Below are positions 1 to 8,356 of a stretch of DNA of 62,193 bases, one piece after another. The translations under genes were made by a program, and so were the position numbers. The notes under the pieces are model-generated. The model ran no database searches. It was not told the origin of the DNA and saw only the letters and a list, made by a program, of their open reading frames with translations. Numbering within the stretch: the stretch's first letter is position 1; each line of letters starts with the position of its first letter. The DNA is from Bacteroidales bacterium. Its GTDB lineage: Bacteria; Bacteroidota; Bacteroidia; Bacteroidales; Paludibacteraceae. The stretch spans positions 1 to 62,193 of the forward strand of contig SUWZ01000014.1 in assembly GCA_015061185.1 (NCBI GenBank), written 5' to 3'.

Positions 1-242
1 TTACTACATTTTTTGTCTCAAAAATAAGAAATTTTCATCTTTCAAATCAAAAATAAAGAACTGACATACAATATATATAGATTTCCCCGACTTGAAATGA
101 ATCGGGTAAGGGGAGATATGCGATTATGTGATTTTTAAATGAAAGAGCCGTGTAGAATGTATAAATAGAGGTTAATGAGCTTTGGAGTACCATTTGATTG
201 TTTTTCTGTATAGGTAAATTTATTGAACTCCACTATAGCTAA

Positions 243-282
243 TAAAAAAGCTCTAAACACCTGATTGTTCAAGTGTTTAGAG
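243..282 (-). terminator. Rho-independent terminator of the Ntn-hydrolase gene
   Basis: The arms CTCTAAACAC (251-260) and GTGTTTAGAG (273-282) form a 10-bp stem. On the minus strand the stem is followed by a run of T (complement of the A run at 243-249). It lies just past the stop codon of the minus-strand gene ending at 310, so it most likely ends that transcript. The remaining 240 bases at the window edge show no gene. Confidence 0.8.
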
Positions 283-309
283 TAAGATTAAGGTTAAGGA
301 AGGACGGTT

Positions 310-1377
310 TTAGTGTATTTCAACAATTTCGTAGGGTTGTTTTTTTTCTACATCCAACGGGTGAACTTGATATTTGATTTTCTTGAAATCAATGTTTTTT
401 AAATCTATGCAACGAATGTTATTGTTGTAGGCTGTTTTATAAAAGACTTTTCTGTTGGTTAAATCTATTACAGATGTCCATTGAGTGGCACTTGGCATGT
501 TGGGTGCTTTGCCAAGTGGATGCTCAATTCCAATTGGAATATCAAAATTATTGAGCAAATGGAAACATTGCCAAACAGTCTCCAATCCATTGTCTCTCAT
601 AGGCGAAGTGGCTCGGAAAAATGCAGCTCTAACAAAGCGAGAAGGTGGTGTGGCGTCTCCCGGAAGTCCTAAGAAGCCTGAATTTCCGCCCATGGGTTGC
701 AATGTATCTTTCCCCATCGGTTGAGATTTGGCATCGCCGGATTGTAAATTGACGTAGTTGTTTAAGTTGGTTAAGTGCCATTCAAATCCCGGTGAGTTGG
801 TTATTACTCCGACACTGTTTTCGTAAAAATGAACTTTGCCGTTCACAATCTCCATAACAACTTGTCTTCCTGTTGCATCTCCAATTCTCCAATGCACCAC
901 TGAGGATTTGTCCAATCCCACAATTTTTACCTTGTCGATGTTATTGATAACCTCTTCGACAGTGGCAAACTGACTTAAAAGCCATTCGTTTAATTGGAGG
1001 TCTCCAATGGTGTAATTGTTTTCTCTTTCGCTGTAAGAGACATAACTACCATATTTAGGAAAAAAGAATAGTCCGGTAGAGAGTCCGGCTTCATTGATAC
1101 CTTCGGCAATAAATTCTTCTTCCACAACCGATAGTCCCACAACTCCATATTTAGCCTTAAAGGTGATGCCGTTTTTACCGGTAGGAGTGTAGGCGGTAAT
1201 CTTCTTACCCTGAGGTATAATTACGTAAAAACTAGGAAGTTCTGTGTGAGCATTTTCGATAGTTCTCCCTTGAATATAACTGCCATCTTTGGCAAACAAG
1301 GAGATACCGGTGCATGCTGAGGCTGATACACATGCTCCGCACGCAATAATTGATAAAATTGCAATTGACTTTTTCAT
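310..1377 (-). CDS. Exported linear amide C-N hydrolase (choloylglycine hydrolase / penicillin V acylase family)
   Basis: 355 residues. An N-terminal signal segment ends at Ala-Ser-Ala just before Cys22, which would become the N-terminal nucleophile after cleavage, as in Ntn hydrolases. Arg38 (GRTIEN) lies 16 residues after the Cys, where the family has its Arg; the following acidic position is Glu41 rather than the usual Asp. NEAGLSTG, the TNSP motif and PSRFVRA match the family's conserved Asn, Asn and Arg positions. Members cleave amide bonds in bile salts, penicillin V or N-acyl homoserine lactones; the substrate cannot be read from sequence. Export points to a periplasmic or surface role. 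The gene is monocistronic, divergent from the CotH gene, with its own terminator. Confidence 0.85.
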   Translation of the reverse strand: MKKSIAILSIIACGACVSASACTGISLFAKDGSYIQGRTIENAHTELPSFYVIIPQGKKITAYTPTGKNGITFKAKYGVVGLSVVEEEFIAEGINEAGLSTGLFFFPKYGSYVSYSERENNYTIGDLQLNEWLLSQFATVEEVINNIDKVKIVGLDKSSVVHWRIGDATGRQVVMEIVNGKVHFYENSVGVITNSPGFEWHLTNLNNYVNLQSGDAKSQPMGKDTLQPMGGNSGFLGLPGDATPPSRFVRAAFFRATSPMRDNGLETVWQCFHLLNNFDIPIGIEHPLGKAPNMPSATQWTSVIDLTNRKVFYKTAYNNNIRCIDLKNIDFKKIKYQVHPLDVEKKQPYEIVEIH

Positions 1378-1658
1378 ATTATTATTTTTTATTGTTAGAA
1401 CAATAGAAAGGAGAATAAGGTTTATTATTTTGATGAATTTTGTTTTATCGTGTTAGGGGAGGCTGATAATTTTTTGTTAAAATATGGAGGTAGGATGATT
1501 TTTATTGGCTTTTGCTAAGTTATTTATATCAATGAAACAAAGCGATTGTAGTAGCAGAATAAGTGTTTTAAACACATTCGGAATGCTGTATTCATAAATC
1601 AAAAATTGTATTTCTATAAGTTATGTAGATTAAAATTAGGAAAATTAGCATATTATTG

Positions 1659-1666
1659 TATATTTG
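1659..1666 (+). promoter_or_regulatory. Bacteroidetes-type -7 box upstream of the CotH gene
   Basis: TATATTTG fits the consensus TAnnTTTG and lies about 55 bases before the chosen ATG. The 340-base divergent intergenic stretch 1378-1711 shows no other feature; no clear -7 box was found for the opposite gene. Confidence 0.55.
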
Positions 1667-1720
1667 TATTTGCAACTACAAATGTTGTTTTATAGGTTTA
1701 AATTTTAAAGTTTGGATAGT

Positions 1721-4700
1721 ATGAAAAATTTTCTCTCAATATTGTTTTCGGTATCATCTATTTTCTACGTAAATGCGGCAATACGTATTACTGAAATTAT
1801 GCCGAGTAATGTATCAACCGTAGTAAGTGATAAATTTAACTATGATGGGTACATAGAATTTTATAATGATGGAGAAGAGGTCGATCTGAAGGGTTGGACG
1901 GTCTCTAACGAGAAGGAGGGAGAATTAGATTGGAGTTTGGTTTTAGACTCTTCTCATGTTTTACCTAAAGGTTATTCGTTGCTCTTTTTTGGAGATGAAG
2001 AGTCGAGTAGTGCTTCTGCTAAGCGAGTGCAAGGAAATTACATTGGCTGCGTAAGTGAAAAACTAACAGCTGATATGGGGGGTGTGACTCTATCTAATGG
2101 AAATGAAACGTTGGAGATAGCCTATCCTAAGCAATATCCGCATCTCTCTTTTTGTGAAGAGGGATTCATGGTTCCTACGCCGGGAAAAGAGAATGATACA
2201 CTAAGAACTGCGATAAAAAATCGAGTAACAATGCCGTCCTTTACCGGTGCAGCTCCAGGTTTATATGAGAATGGGTTGAATGTAGAACTTATTTGTTCTA
2301 CCGAAGGGGCAGAGATTTATTATACTTTGAATGGAGATGCCCCTACAATTGAGACCGGAATCAAATATGAAGAGGCTATTGCAATAGAAAAGAGTACGGT
2401 TGTACGAGCAAGAGCTTATAAAAATGGAATGTTGTTCAGTGAAATTCTTACAGGTAGTTTCATTCTTCCGGATAAGTTTTATGAGGCGTGCAAAGGGTGG
2501 GGTGAGCGACTTCCTATTGTTTCACTTTCTGTAAATAATGTTGATATGTTTAGCGACTCTTTGGGGATGTATGTAGAGGGGACAAATGGAGTTCCAGGTA
2601 GTTGTTATCGAGAATTGTATAACTTCAACCGAGATTGGATGCGTTCTGCTAATTTTGAATATATATTGAACGGGAAAGTGGTTGATAATCAAGAGGTGGA
2701 AATTGGTGTTTATGGCGGTTGCACCCGAATTCATGTCGCCAAGAGTTTGAAAATTAAAGCGAATAAACGTTCGGGAAATTCTAAAATGAAATATGATAAT
2801 TTTTTCCCAAGTCGCGAATATAAAAAGTATGAAAGTCTTGCACTTCGTAATGGCGGAAATGGATATTCATACGTTCAACCCCGTTGGAGAGATATGTTTA
2901 TTCAAAGTTTGACAGAAGGAATGAACCTTGATGTACAAGTGGCTCAACCGGTCTCTTTTTATCTTAATGGAGTTTTTTATGGAATGATGATTCTTACGGA
3001 ACGAACCAATGAGGATTATGTTGAACATAATTATGGACTCAAAAAGGATGAAATCGATTTCTTGAGTGTGAGTGCCGGTTATGGATATGAGTGTGAAGCA
3101 GGTTCTAAAGAGGCTTACGATAAGATGATAGACTATGTTAGTAAAAATTACGAGAGCGAAGATTTTTATAACGAATTGGATAAGATGATGGAGATTGATG
3201 AATATGTTGATTATCAAATTGTTGAACAGTATGTTGGTAATACTGATTGGGTCTCTAATAATACGAAACTTTGGAGAAATAAAGAGGGTGGAAGATTTCG
3301 CTGGATTCTTTTTGACACAGATTTCGGGTTGTCTAAAGCATCTGCTGTGGATAAGGATATGATCAAGTTTGCCACAGAAGAGAAGGGAAATGAACCTATG
3401 TGGACCTTATTGAAGAGTTGCTTGAAGAATGAAGATTTTAGATGGAAATTTCTTGACCAATATTTAGATCGATTAGAGAATCAGTTTACCGACGAAAGAA
3501 TTGATACTAAGCTTGATTCTATTTGGGATTTGACGAGATTGGAAATGTGTGCTACCATCAAGAATAGTGGTTTCTTGGGCGCTCCCGGCAGTTTGGATGA
3601 TTTTAACGAAACCGTGGAAGAGATGCGTAACTTTGCTAAGGTAAGAAAGGCTTATGTTGTTGATCAATTGAAAAAAGAGTTTGGATTGGGTGATGATAGC
3701 GTAGTTATAAAAATAAGACCTGTGTTTCCCAATTTAGAGGCTCCTGACTTTAAGTTCTTGCTCAATAAAAGGGAAATCAAATCTTTGAAATATAACACAT
3801 GGAGGTACTCCGGCGAGAGAGTGAAAGCTGAAATGATTGTTCCTCCGGGCTATAAAATTGAAATGTGGGAGATTAATAATGTGGCAGTGAAATTGGAAGA
3901 TGGAAAAAACTATGTTGGCGATGAATTGACGGCTGTTGCAAAGTCCGGGGAGGAGTTAAAGTTCTCTATCTATTTTAAGTATGATACAGATTATGTTGAG
4001 CCGACGGAACTTTGCCTAAATGAAATCTGTGCGTCTAATGCAACTCTTGAAGATGAGAGTGGCGAAAAGCCGGATTGGATAGAGGTTTATAATGGCGGAG
4101 ACCGCGATGTGGATTTGGCCGGTATGGTGATCGAAAATGTAACAAAGGCAGAGAGGTGTACTATTCCCAAAGGTTTTGTAGAGACGGTTGTTCCGGCTGG
4201 TGGTTATAAACTTCTGTGGGCAGATAAATCTCCGGGGAAAGGTCCTTTGCACTTGAATTTTAAATTGGGTGTTTCTGCTGCTGAAACTATTACTTTGACT
4301 GGTTCCTATAGAGATAGCACCATGCTTTTGAGCACCATAGCGTTTAAGTCTCATCTGTCAGGAATGTCTTTTGGACGAGTAACGGATGGAGCTTCTGACA
4401 TAACTCTCTTTGGTATGTGTATAGATGCAGATGGCAATGAAACATTCACATCTACACCACTTGCTCCCAACGGAAGTGTGGTGTGTGAAACCGTTTCTGT
4501 CGAGCAAAATCAGGGAGAGGAGTCATGCATCAGAATCTATGTATGTGGTAAAACTATCGTGTTGCAGAATTTGACACGAGGCTCGTTGGTGGAAGTTTAT
4601 ACAACAACAGGAACTTGTGTGGCAAAGAGTTGTACAGACTCCGATGTTGCAGAACTAACTGTTCCTCTCTCCGGAATATATATCGTCAAAACCGGCTCTG

Positions 4701-4726
4701 AGAGTAGAAAGGTAATTGTTGATTAA
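1721..4726 (+). CDS. CotH-kinase-family surface protein with lamin-tail domains and a T9SS-like sorting tail
   Basis: About 1001 residues from the ATG at 1721 (a TTG nine bases upstream is less likely). In order: signal peptide; a lamin-tail-like domain opening IRITEIMPSN (roughly 20-150); a chitobiase C-terminal-like beta domain (about 170-250, with EIYYTLNGDAPT); a CotH kinase-like domain (about 260-640, with NGVFYGMMILTERTNEDYVE and RWILFDTDFGLS); a second lamin-tail-like domain (LCLNEICASN..DWIEVYNGG); and an about 70-residue tail with VEVYTTTG..GIYIVK..KVIV, typical of type A sorting domains recognised by the type IX secretion system. CotH proteins of spore formers phosphorylate coat proteins; the role here is unknown. 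It is likely a surface-attached or secreted protein. Confidence 0.85.
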   Translation: MKNFLSILFSVSSIFYVNAAIRITEIMPSNVSTVVSDKFNYDGYIEFYNDGEEVDLKGWTVSNEKEGELDWSLVLDSSHVLPKGYSLLFFGDEESSSASAKRVQGNYIGCVSEKLTADMGGVTLSNGNETLEIAYPKQYPHLSFCEEGFMVPTPGKENDTLRTAIKNRVTMPSFTGAAPGLYENGLNVELICSTEGAEIYYTLNGDAPTIETGIKYEEAIAIEKSTVVRARAYKNGMLFSEILTGSFILPDKFYEACKGWGERLPIVSLSVNNVDMFSDSLGMYVEGTNGVPGSCYRELYNFNRDWMRSANFEYILNGKVVDNQEVEIGVYGGCTRIHVAKSLKIKANKRSGNSKMKYDNFFPSREYKKYESLALRNGGNGYSYVQPRWRDMFIQSLTEGMNLDVQVAQPVSFYLNGVFYGMMILTERTNEDYVEHNYGLKKDEIDFLSVSAGYGYECEAGSKEAYDKMIDYVSKNYESEDFYNELDKMMEIDEYVDYQIVEQYVGNTDWVSNNTKLWRNKEGGRFRWILFDTDFGLSKASAVDKDMIKFATEEKGNEPMWTLLKSCLKNEDFRWKFLDQYLDRLENQFTDERIDTKLDSIWDLTRLEMCATIKNSGFLGAPGSLDDFNETVEEMRNFAKVRKAYVVDQLKKEFGLGDDSVVIKIRPVFPNLEAPDFKFLLNKREIKSLKYNTWRYSGERVKAEMIVPPGYKIEMWEINNVAVKLEDGKNYVGDELTAVAKSGEELKFSIYFKYDTDYVEPTELCLNEICASNATLEDESGEKPDWIEVYNGGDRDVDLAGMVIENVTKAERCTIPKGFVETVVPAGGYKLLWADKSPGKGPLHLNFKLGVSAAETITLTGSYRDSTMLLSTIAFKSHLSGMSFGRVTDGASDITLFGMCIDADGNETFTSTPLAPNGSVVCETVSVEQNQGEESCIRIYVCGKTIVLQNLTRGSLVEVYTTTGTCVAKSCTDSDVAELTVPLSGIYIVKTGSESRKVIVD

Positions 4727-4740
4727 TTATTGTGGGAAAG

Positions 4741-5100
4741 ATGCAAGTTATTAACTTATTACATTTGAGTAGTCGAGCCGAACTGCGAGCTTGGTTAGAA
4801 GCGAATCATGAGAAAGAACGATGTTGCTGGGTGGTTACTTATCGTCATAAACCATCAGAATGGCATGCTATTCCATACATAGAGGTGGTGGAAGAGGCTC
4901 TATGTTTTGGTTGGATTGATAGTACGTTGAAACGCATGGAGGATGGTCGCTTGATTCAGCGTCTTTCTCCTCGACGACCGAAAAGTCATTGGACACAACT
5001 CAACATAGACCGATGTAAATCATTAGAGGAGAGAGGTCTTATGACTGATGCAGGAAGAAAGACATTAAGTAGAGCTACACAAGCGCAGTGTTTAGAATAA
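4741..5100 (+). CDS. YdeI/OmpD-associated family protein, short form
   Basis: About 119 residues. LRAWLEANHEKERCCWVV, VVEEALCFGWIDSTLK and RLSPRRPKSHWTQLN match the N-terminal half of the YdeI family, but the protein stops after MTDAGRKTL, whereas family members usually reach about 185-200 residues. It is therefore either a C-terminally truncated gene or a natural short form. A GTG at 4732 is an alternative start. It sits 14 bases after the CotH gene and just before the A1S_2505 fusion, at the edge of an accessory patch. The biochemical function of the family is poorly defined. Confidence 0.65.
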   Translation: MQVINLLHLSSRAELRAWLEANHEKERCCWVVTYRHKPSEWHAIPYIEVVEEALCFGWIDSTLKRMEDGRLIQRLSPRRPKSHWTQLNIDRCKSLEERGLMTDAGRKTLSRATQAQCLE

Positions 5101-5138
5101 AATCTTACTTTTATACGATACTGAAAGAAATTAGAGAA

Positions 5139-6230
5139 ATGGAACAAAAAATAGAGAGAATTACGCCGGATATAGTTACAGAATTGGCATCTGATGAGGT
5201 TTTTGTATTTGGCTCTAATCTGCAAGGAAACCATTTGGGCGGAGCAGCATACATCGCTCATGAAAAGTATGGTGCTGTATGGGGAGAGGGAGTCGGACTC
5301 CAAGGTCAATCGTACGCCATTCCGACAATGCACGGACCTCTATCCGAAATTAAACCCTATATTGACGAGTTTATTGAATTTGCAAAGTTGCATCCTGCAA
5401 AACGTTTTTTGGTTACCCGAATCGGGTGTGGTATAGCCGGATTTAAAGACGAGGAGATAGCCCCTATGTTTATGAAAGCACTTCCGCTTGCCAATGTGGC
5501 GTTGCCAAAGAAATGGTTTGAACTATTGGAGAGTAAGAATTATCCCTTAGATAGGCCCTATATAATATGTCATATTATGTCTTTGTTGGATGGACGTATA
5601 GATTGTGATGTTACAGAAAAAATTGAGAGTGGAGACGAGTATTATGAGGCTTTGGAACAGCTTGATTGTCCGTCCACCCTTATGGGGCGAGTTACCATGC
5701 AGATGCACTATGCTTCTCCTGAGCCTTTTCAAGCAAAGTCTGCCACCCCAATCGGTTGTGAAGGGTATTATATGGCAGTAGAAGCACCGGGTTATTTAGT
5801 GGCTATTGATACGATGGGAAAACTATCTTGGTCGCAAAATAAGTTCGATGATCTGCCTCTTTTGGTTATTGCTTCCGAAGATTGTTCGAAAGAGTATTTT
5901 GATACCTTGACACAGCAAGAAATTTCTTGGATTGCAGTCGGTAAGAACAAAATTGATCTACCAAAAGCCATGGCAATTCTTTTTCATACATTTCATGTGG
6001 AGCGATTGAGTGTGACCGGAGGTGGAAACATAAATGCAGCATTTTTGAAAGCCGGATTGTTGGACGAAGTGAGTATGATGTGGTGTCCGGGTATTGATGG
6101 ACGAGGAGGAATGACCACTGCTTTTGATGGCTTGGAGATCAATTTTCCACCAACGAAATTGCAATTAGAAAGTGTAGAGAGAATGGGAGAAACCATTTGG
6201 GCAAGATATTTGATGAATGATAACAATTAA
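5139..6230 (+). CDS. Two-domain protein: A1S_2505-like domain fused to a RibD C-terminal (dihydrofolate-reductase-like) domain
   Basis: About 363 residues from the ATG at 5139. Residues about 8-130 (VFVFGSNLQGNHLGGAA, GVGLQGQSYAIPT, RFLVTRIGCGIAGF) match a small domain best known from phage-related A1S_2505-type proteins. Residues about 140-360 (RPYIICHIMSLLDGRID, STLMGRVTM, SVTGGGNINAAFLKAGLLDE) match the RibD-C/DHFR-like reductase fold, which binds NADPH in riboflavin synthesis and in many uncharacterised reductases. Both halves look intact. I do not know a described function for this combination. The CatA-like gene begins five bases downstream, so the two are probably co-transcribed. Confidence 0.75.
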   Translation: MEQKIERITPDIVTELASDEVFVFGSNLQGNHLGGAAYIAHEKYGAVWGEGVGLQGQSYAIPTMHGPLSEIKPYIDEFIEFAKLHPAKRFLVTRIGCGIAGFKDEEIAPMFMKALPLANVALPKKWFELLESKNYPLDRPYIICHIMSLLDGRIDCDVTEKIESGDEYYEALEQLDCPSTLMGRVTMQMHYASPEPFQAKSATPIGCEGYYMAVEAPGYLVAIDTMGKLSWSQNKFDDLPLLVIASEDCSKEYFDTLTQQEISWIAVGKNKIDLPKAMAILFHTFHVERLSVTGGGNINAAFLKAGLLDEVSMMWCPGIDGRGGMTTAFDGLEINFPPTKLQLESVERMGETIWARYLMNDNN

Positions 6231-6235
6231 AATAT

Positions 6236-6856
6236 ATGAAGCGAAAAATAGACCCTAAAGAGAGTCGCCGCGAAGAGGCATACCACCTTTGGATGAAGTC
6301 GCCTATGCCTATGGTGACTTTAACCAAAACATTTGATATAACACGGATTTATAGGTTGAGTAAGCGGAAGGATTTAAAATTCAACATGTTGCTTTGTTGG
6401 TGTATTGGTAAAGCTGCTGGAGAAATGGAGGAGTTTTATACCCATCCCATACAAGGTGAGTTGTATCAATTCGACCGGTTGGCAATAAGTGTTATTGTCA
6501 ATAACAAGAATGGAGGCATAAGTTCGTGCGATATTCCGTTTTCAAAAGATTTGAAGCAGTTTAATTCAGACTATTGTCGTATGACCAAGGAGGTGGCTGT
6601 GGAGTGTAAGAATATTGATGATATGGAATCTGCTGTGATTGGTACATCAGCTGTCGTGGCGACTGAATTGGATTCAATCGTAAACCAATACACAGAGATG
6701 TTTTGCAATCCGATGGTGATGTGGGGAAAATACAGAAAAAGCTTGTTTAAAGTAGCTTTGCCTATTTCGTTTCAGTTTCACCATGTTCAAATGGATGGTG
6801 GTCATGCTGCACATTTTTTTGAACGATTGCAACAAACGATGAATAAAGTGGGGTAG
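6236..6856 (+). CDS. CatA-like O-acetyltransferase (chloramphenicol acetyltransferase family)
   Basis: 206 residues. The family signature HHxxxDG is present as FHHVQMDGGH: His182/His183, with Asp187 and Gly188. His183 would be the general base that activates the acceptor hydroxyl for acetyl-CoA. FNMLLCWCIGKAAGEMEEF resembles the conserved N-terminal helix of the trimeric enzymes. Length is close to the family norm. Such genes are common in Bacteroidales chromosomes and many are not proven resistance determinants, so chloramphenicol resistance should not be assumed. Its 3' end abuts the transposase relic at 6860, so the mobile region begins right at this gene. Confidence 0.8.
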   Translation: MKRKIDPKESRREEAYHLWMKSPMPMVTLTKTFDITRIYRLSKRKDLKFNMLLCWCIGKAAGEMEEFYTHPIQGELYQFDRLAISVIVNNKNGGISSCDIPFSKDLKQFNSDYCRMTKEVAVECKNIDDMESAVIGTSAVVATELDSIVNQYTEMFCNPMVMWGKYRKSLFKVALPISFQFHHVQMDGGHAAHFFERLQQTMNKVG

Positions 6857-6859
6857 AGG

Positions 6860-6942
6860 TTCCTTCTGACCGTGTTTGGACTGGACTCTGAGAGTGACAA
6901 GTTCCTTGACGACTGATAAGGTGCTTCCTTCTAGGCAGTGAG
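6860..6942 (+). pseudogene. 3'-end relic of a second copy of the Y1 transposase
   Basis: Read in frame from 6863, the sequence encodes LLTVFGLDSESDKFLDD and a stop at 6914-6916, almost the same as the last residues of the complete transposase (ends FGLDSKSDKFLDD at 7737). Similarity continues past the stop into a degraded form of the flanking palindrome. Only the tail of the gene remains; the rest was lost when the CatA-like gene was joined here. Confidence 0.85.
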
Positions 6943-6991
6943 TATCTTAGTGTCGGAAAGTGTGTACTGGGCTACTGTTGCTGCTACCCCT

Positions 6992-7232
6992 GACCTGAGA
7001 CTTTGTCCCAGGTTATCATCGCTGCGCTCAGTATTGCCTTCCAGGCAGGTAAATGCTTCTGTTTGGGAAGCTGTACCAAGAAAAAAAATAGAAGTTTACA
7101 TTTGTTTAAACTAAACTTTCATTACCTTTGCAAAAAAATACTTGCTTCTGAGGTTAGAGGGAATGAACTATGCGCTTGCCTGGAAGGCAATACTGAGCGT
7201 AGCGACCATAACTCGGGACGAAGTCTCGGGTA
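6992..7232 (+). repeat. REPIN-like inverted pair (unit A) upstream of the transposase
   Basis: The first 57 bases (6992-7048) and the last 57 (7176-7232) are inverted copies with only a handful of mismatches, separated by about 127 bases. Each arm carries small hairpins: CTCGGGACGAAGTCTCGGG (7212-7230) folds as an 8-bp stem with a GAA loop, and TTGCCTGGAAGGCAA is another. The 202 bases 6992-7193 recur at 7837-8038. The unit is visibly more GC-rich than its surroundings. Two REP-type sequences in inverted orientation next to a Y1 transposase match the REPIN/RAYT arrangement known in other bacteria. Confidence 0.8.
7123..7130 (+). promoter_or_regulatory. Promoter carried inside repeat unit A
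   Basis: TACCTTTG is a perfect TAnnTTTG -7 box, with TTTG at 7101-7104 about 19 bases upstream as a -33 element. It points into the transposase gene starting at 7285. The same promoter is conserved in unit B at 7969-7976. Confidence 0.65.
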
Positions 7233-7250
7233 GAGAGATAGACAGACCCT

Positions 7251-7759
7251 CTGCCTGGAGGGCAGTACCAAATAAATATAAACTATGAGTCATATCTGCC
7301 TAACATACCATATAGTATGGCGCACGAAGTACAGCCATCGTACAATAAATGAAGAGCATGAACGCGACCTTTTCGCATACATATTTGGATTTTGCAAAAA
7401 GAAAAATTGCAAAATCCACCGTATAAATTCCATGCCGGACCATATACACATGTGCGTAGAGATTCATCCCACCATATCTCTAAGTGAATTCATGAAAGTG
7501 CTTAAACAAGAGTCTTCTCGGTGGCTTAGAGAACATAAAGAGTTGTTCCCTATGTTCGATTCATGGAGTAACGGTTACGCCGCCTTTACATACTCTGTGA
7601 AAGATAGAATTAAGGTGATAAATTACATCAAACGGCAAAAAGAACACCACAAAACGGCAAGTTTTCGTAATGAGTATGAATCCCTTCTGACAGAGTTCGG
7701 GCTGGACTCTAAGAGCGACAAGTTCCTTGACGACTGATAAGGTACTGCCCTCCAGGCAG
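7251..7759 (+). mobile_element. IS200/RAYT-like element bounded by 19-bp inverted palindromes
   Basis: CTGCCTGGAGGGCAGTACC at 7251-7269 and its exact reverse complement at 7741-7759 flank the transposase gene. Each copy is itself a short hairpin (CTGCC/GGCAG). Y1 transposases recognise subterminal hairpins of this kind. No accessory tnpB gene is present. True element ends cannot be fixed because IS200-type elements make no target duplication. Confidence 0.7.
7285..7737 (+). CDS. Y1 (HUH) transposase, IS200/REP-associated type
   Basis: 150 residues. The metal-binding HUH motif is His53-Ile-His55 (SMPDHIHM); the likely catalytic tyrosine is Tyr114 in NYIKRQKEHH. TYHIVWRTKY at the start is typical of the family. 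The enzyme nicks and rejoins single-stranded DNA at hairpins. The reading frame is intact, with a promoter in unit A and flanking palindromes, so it may still be active. Size fits IS200 TnpA; the REPIN-like surroundings favour a RAYT-like role. A partial second copy lies at 6860-6942. Confidence 0.9.
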   Translation: MSHICLTYHIVWRTKYSHRTINEEHERDLFAYIFGFCKKKNCKIHRINSMPDHIHMCVEIHPTISLSEFMKVLKQESSRWLREHKELFPMFDSWSNGYAAFTYSVKDRIKVINYIKRQKEHHKTASFRNEYESLLTEFGLDSKSDKFLDD

Positions 7760-7836
7760 TGAGTGATGAGTTACGACACCTTGCACTATGCGCTGTATAG
7801 CCCTAAGAGTATAGTCTGTGGCTAGGTGGCTCTCCA

Positions 7837-8038
7837 GACCTGAGACTTTGTCCCAGGTTACCATCGCTGCGCTTTGTACTGCCTTTCAGGCAGGTAAATG
7901 CTTCTGTTTGGGAAGCAGTACCAAGAAAATTAAACTGATGTTTACCTCTGTTAAAACTAAACTTTCATTACCTTTGCAAAAAATACTTGCTTCTGAGGTT
8001 AGAGGGAATGAACTATGCGCTTGCCTGGAAGGCAATAC
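7837..8038 (+). repeat. Second copy (unit B) of the 202-bp transposase-associated repeat
   Basis: It starts at the same base and ends at the same TGGAAGGCAATAC as unit A (6992-7193), with equal length and scattered substitutions. It keeps the promoter box TACCTTTG (7969-7976). Unlike unit A it lacks the 3' inverted arm; directly after 8038 the sequence becomes a truncated coding region. Confidence 0.85.
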
Positions 8039-8324
8039 AAACTATAAGGTTTATAAACTGAGCAATGTGCATCATATTTGGGATGCAATTAAAATGCAGG
8101 AAACCGGTTATAATATAAAAAATGGAGGGGAAAATAATAAGTACTACATTTACAACCTCTTGGAAGAGGTAAGCGAAGATGTGTTAGGTGAGTTTAATAT
8201 TAAAAGTATTTTGGAGCATGAACGTAAAGAAATCAATTCTGCCACGAATCAGAGTTTGGCGAAAGGCGCTCCTATATATATTTATGAGAGCGATTTGAAG
8301 ATGTGGGATTTTCTAAAAAAATGA
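8039..8324 (+). pseudogene. 5'-truncated gene of unknown family
   Basis: About 94 codons of open frame ending at 8324 (YKVYKLSNVHHIWDAI..YESDLKMWDFLKK) follow directly on repeat unit B; upstream residues in the same frame are translated repeat, not protein. The gene has evidently lost its beginning to the repeat. I do not recognise the family. The repeat's promoter reads into it, so it could still be transcribed. Confidence 0.5.
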
Positions 8325-8356
8325 CTCTTTTTTAACCCTATATAAATTATTCACTC

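Noticed and set aside
310-1377. Calling the Ntn hydrolase a bile salt hydrolase
   Set aside because: Family motifs do not separate bile salt hydrolases from penicillin V or lactone acylases, and the acidic position differs; only the family was named.
6236-6856. Chloramphenicol resistance gene
   Set aside because: The HHxxxDG motif shows the family, not the substrate; many chromosomal relatives are not proven resistance genes.
7003-7233. Open frame of 76 codons left of the transposase
   Set aside because: It lies entirely within the inverted repeat unit, and unit B contains a similar frame only because the DNA is duplicated.
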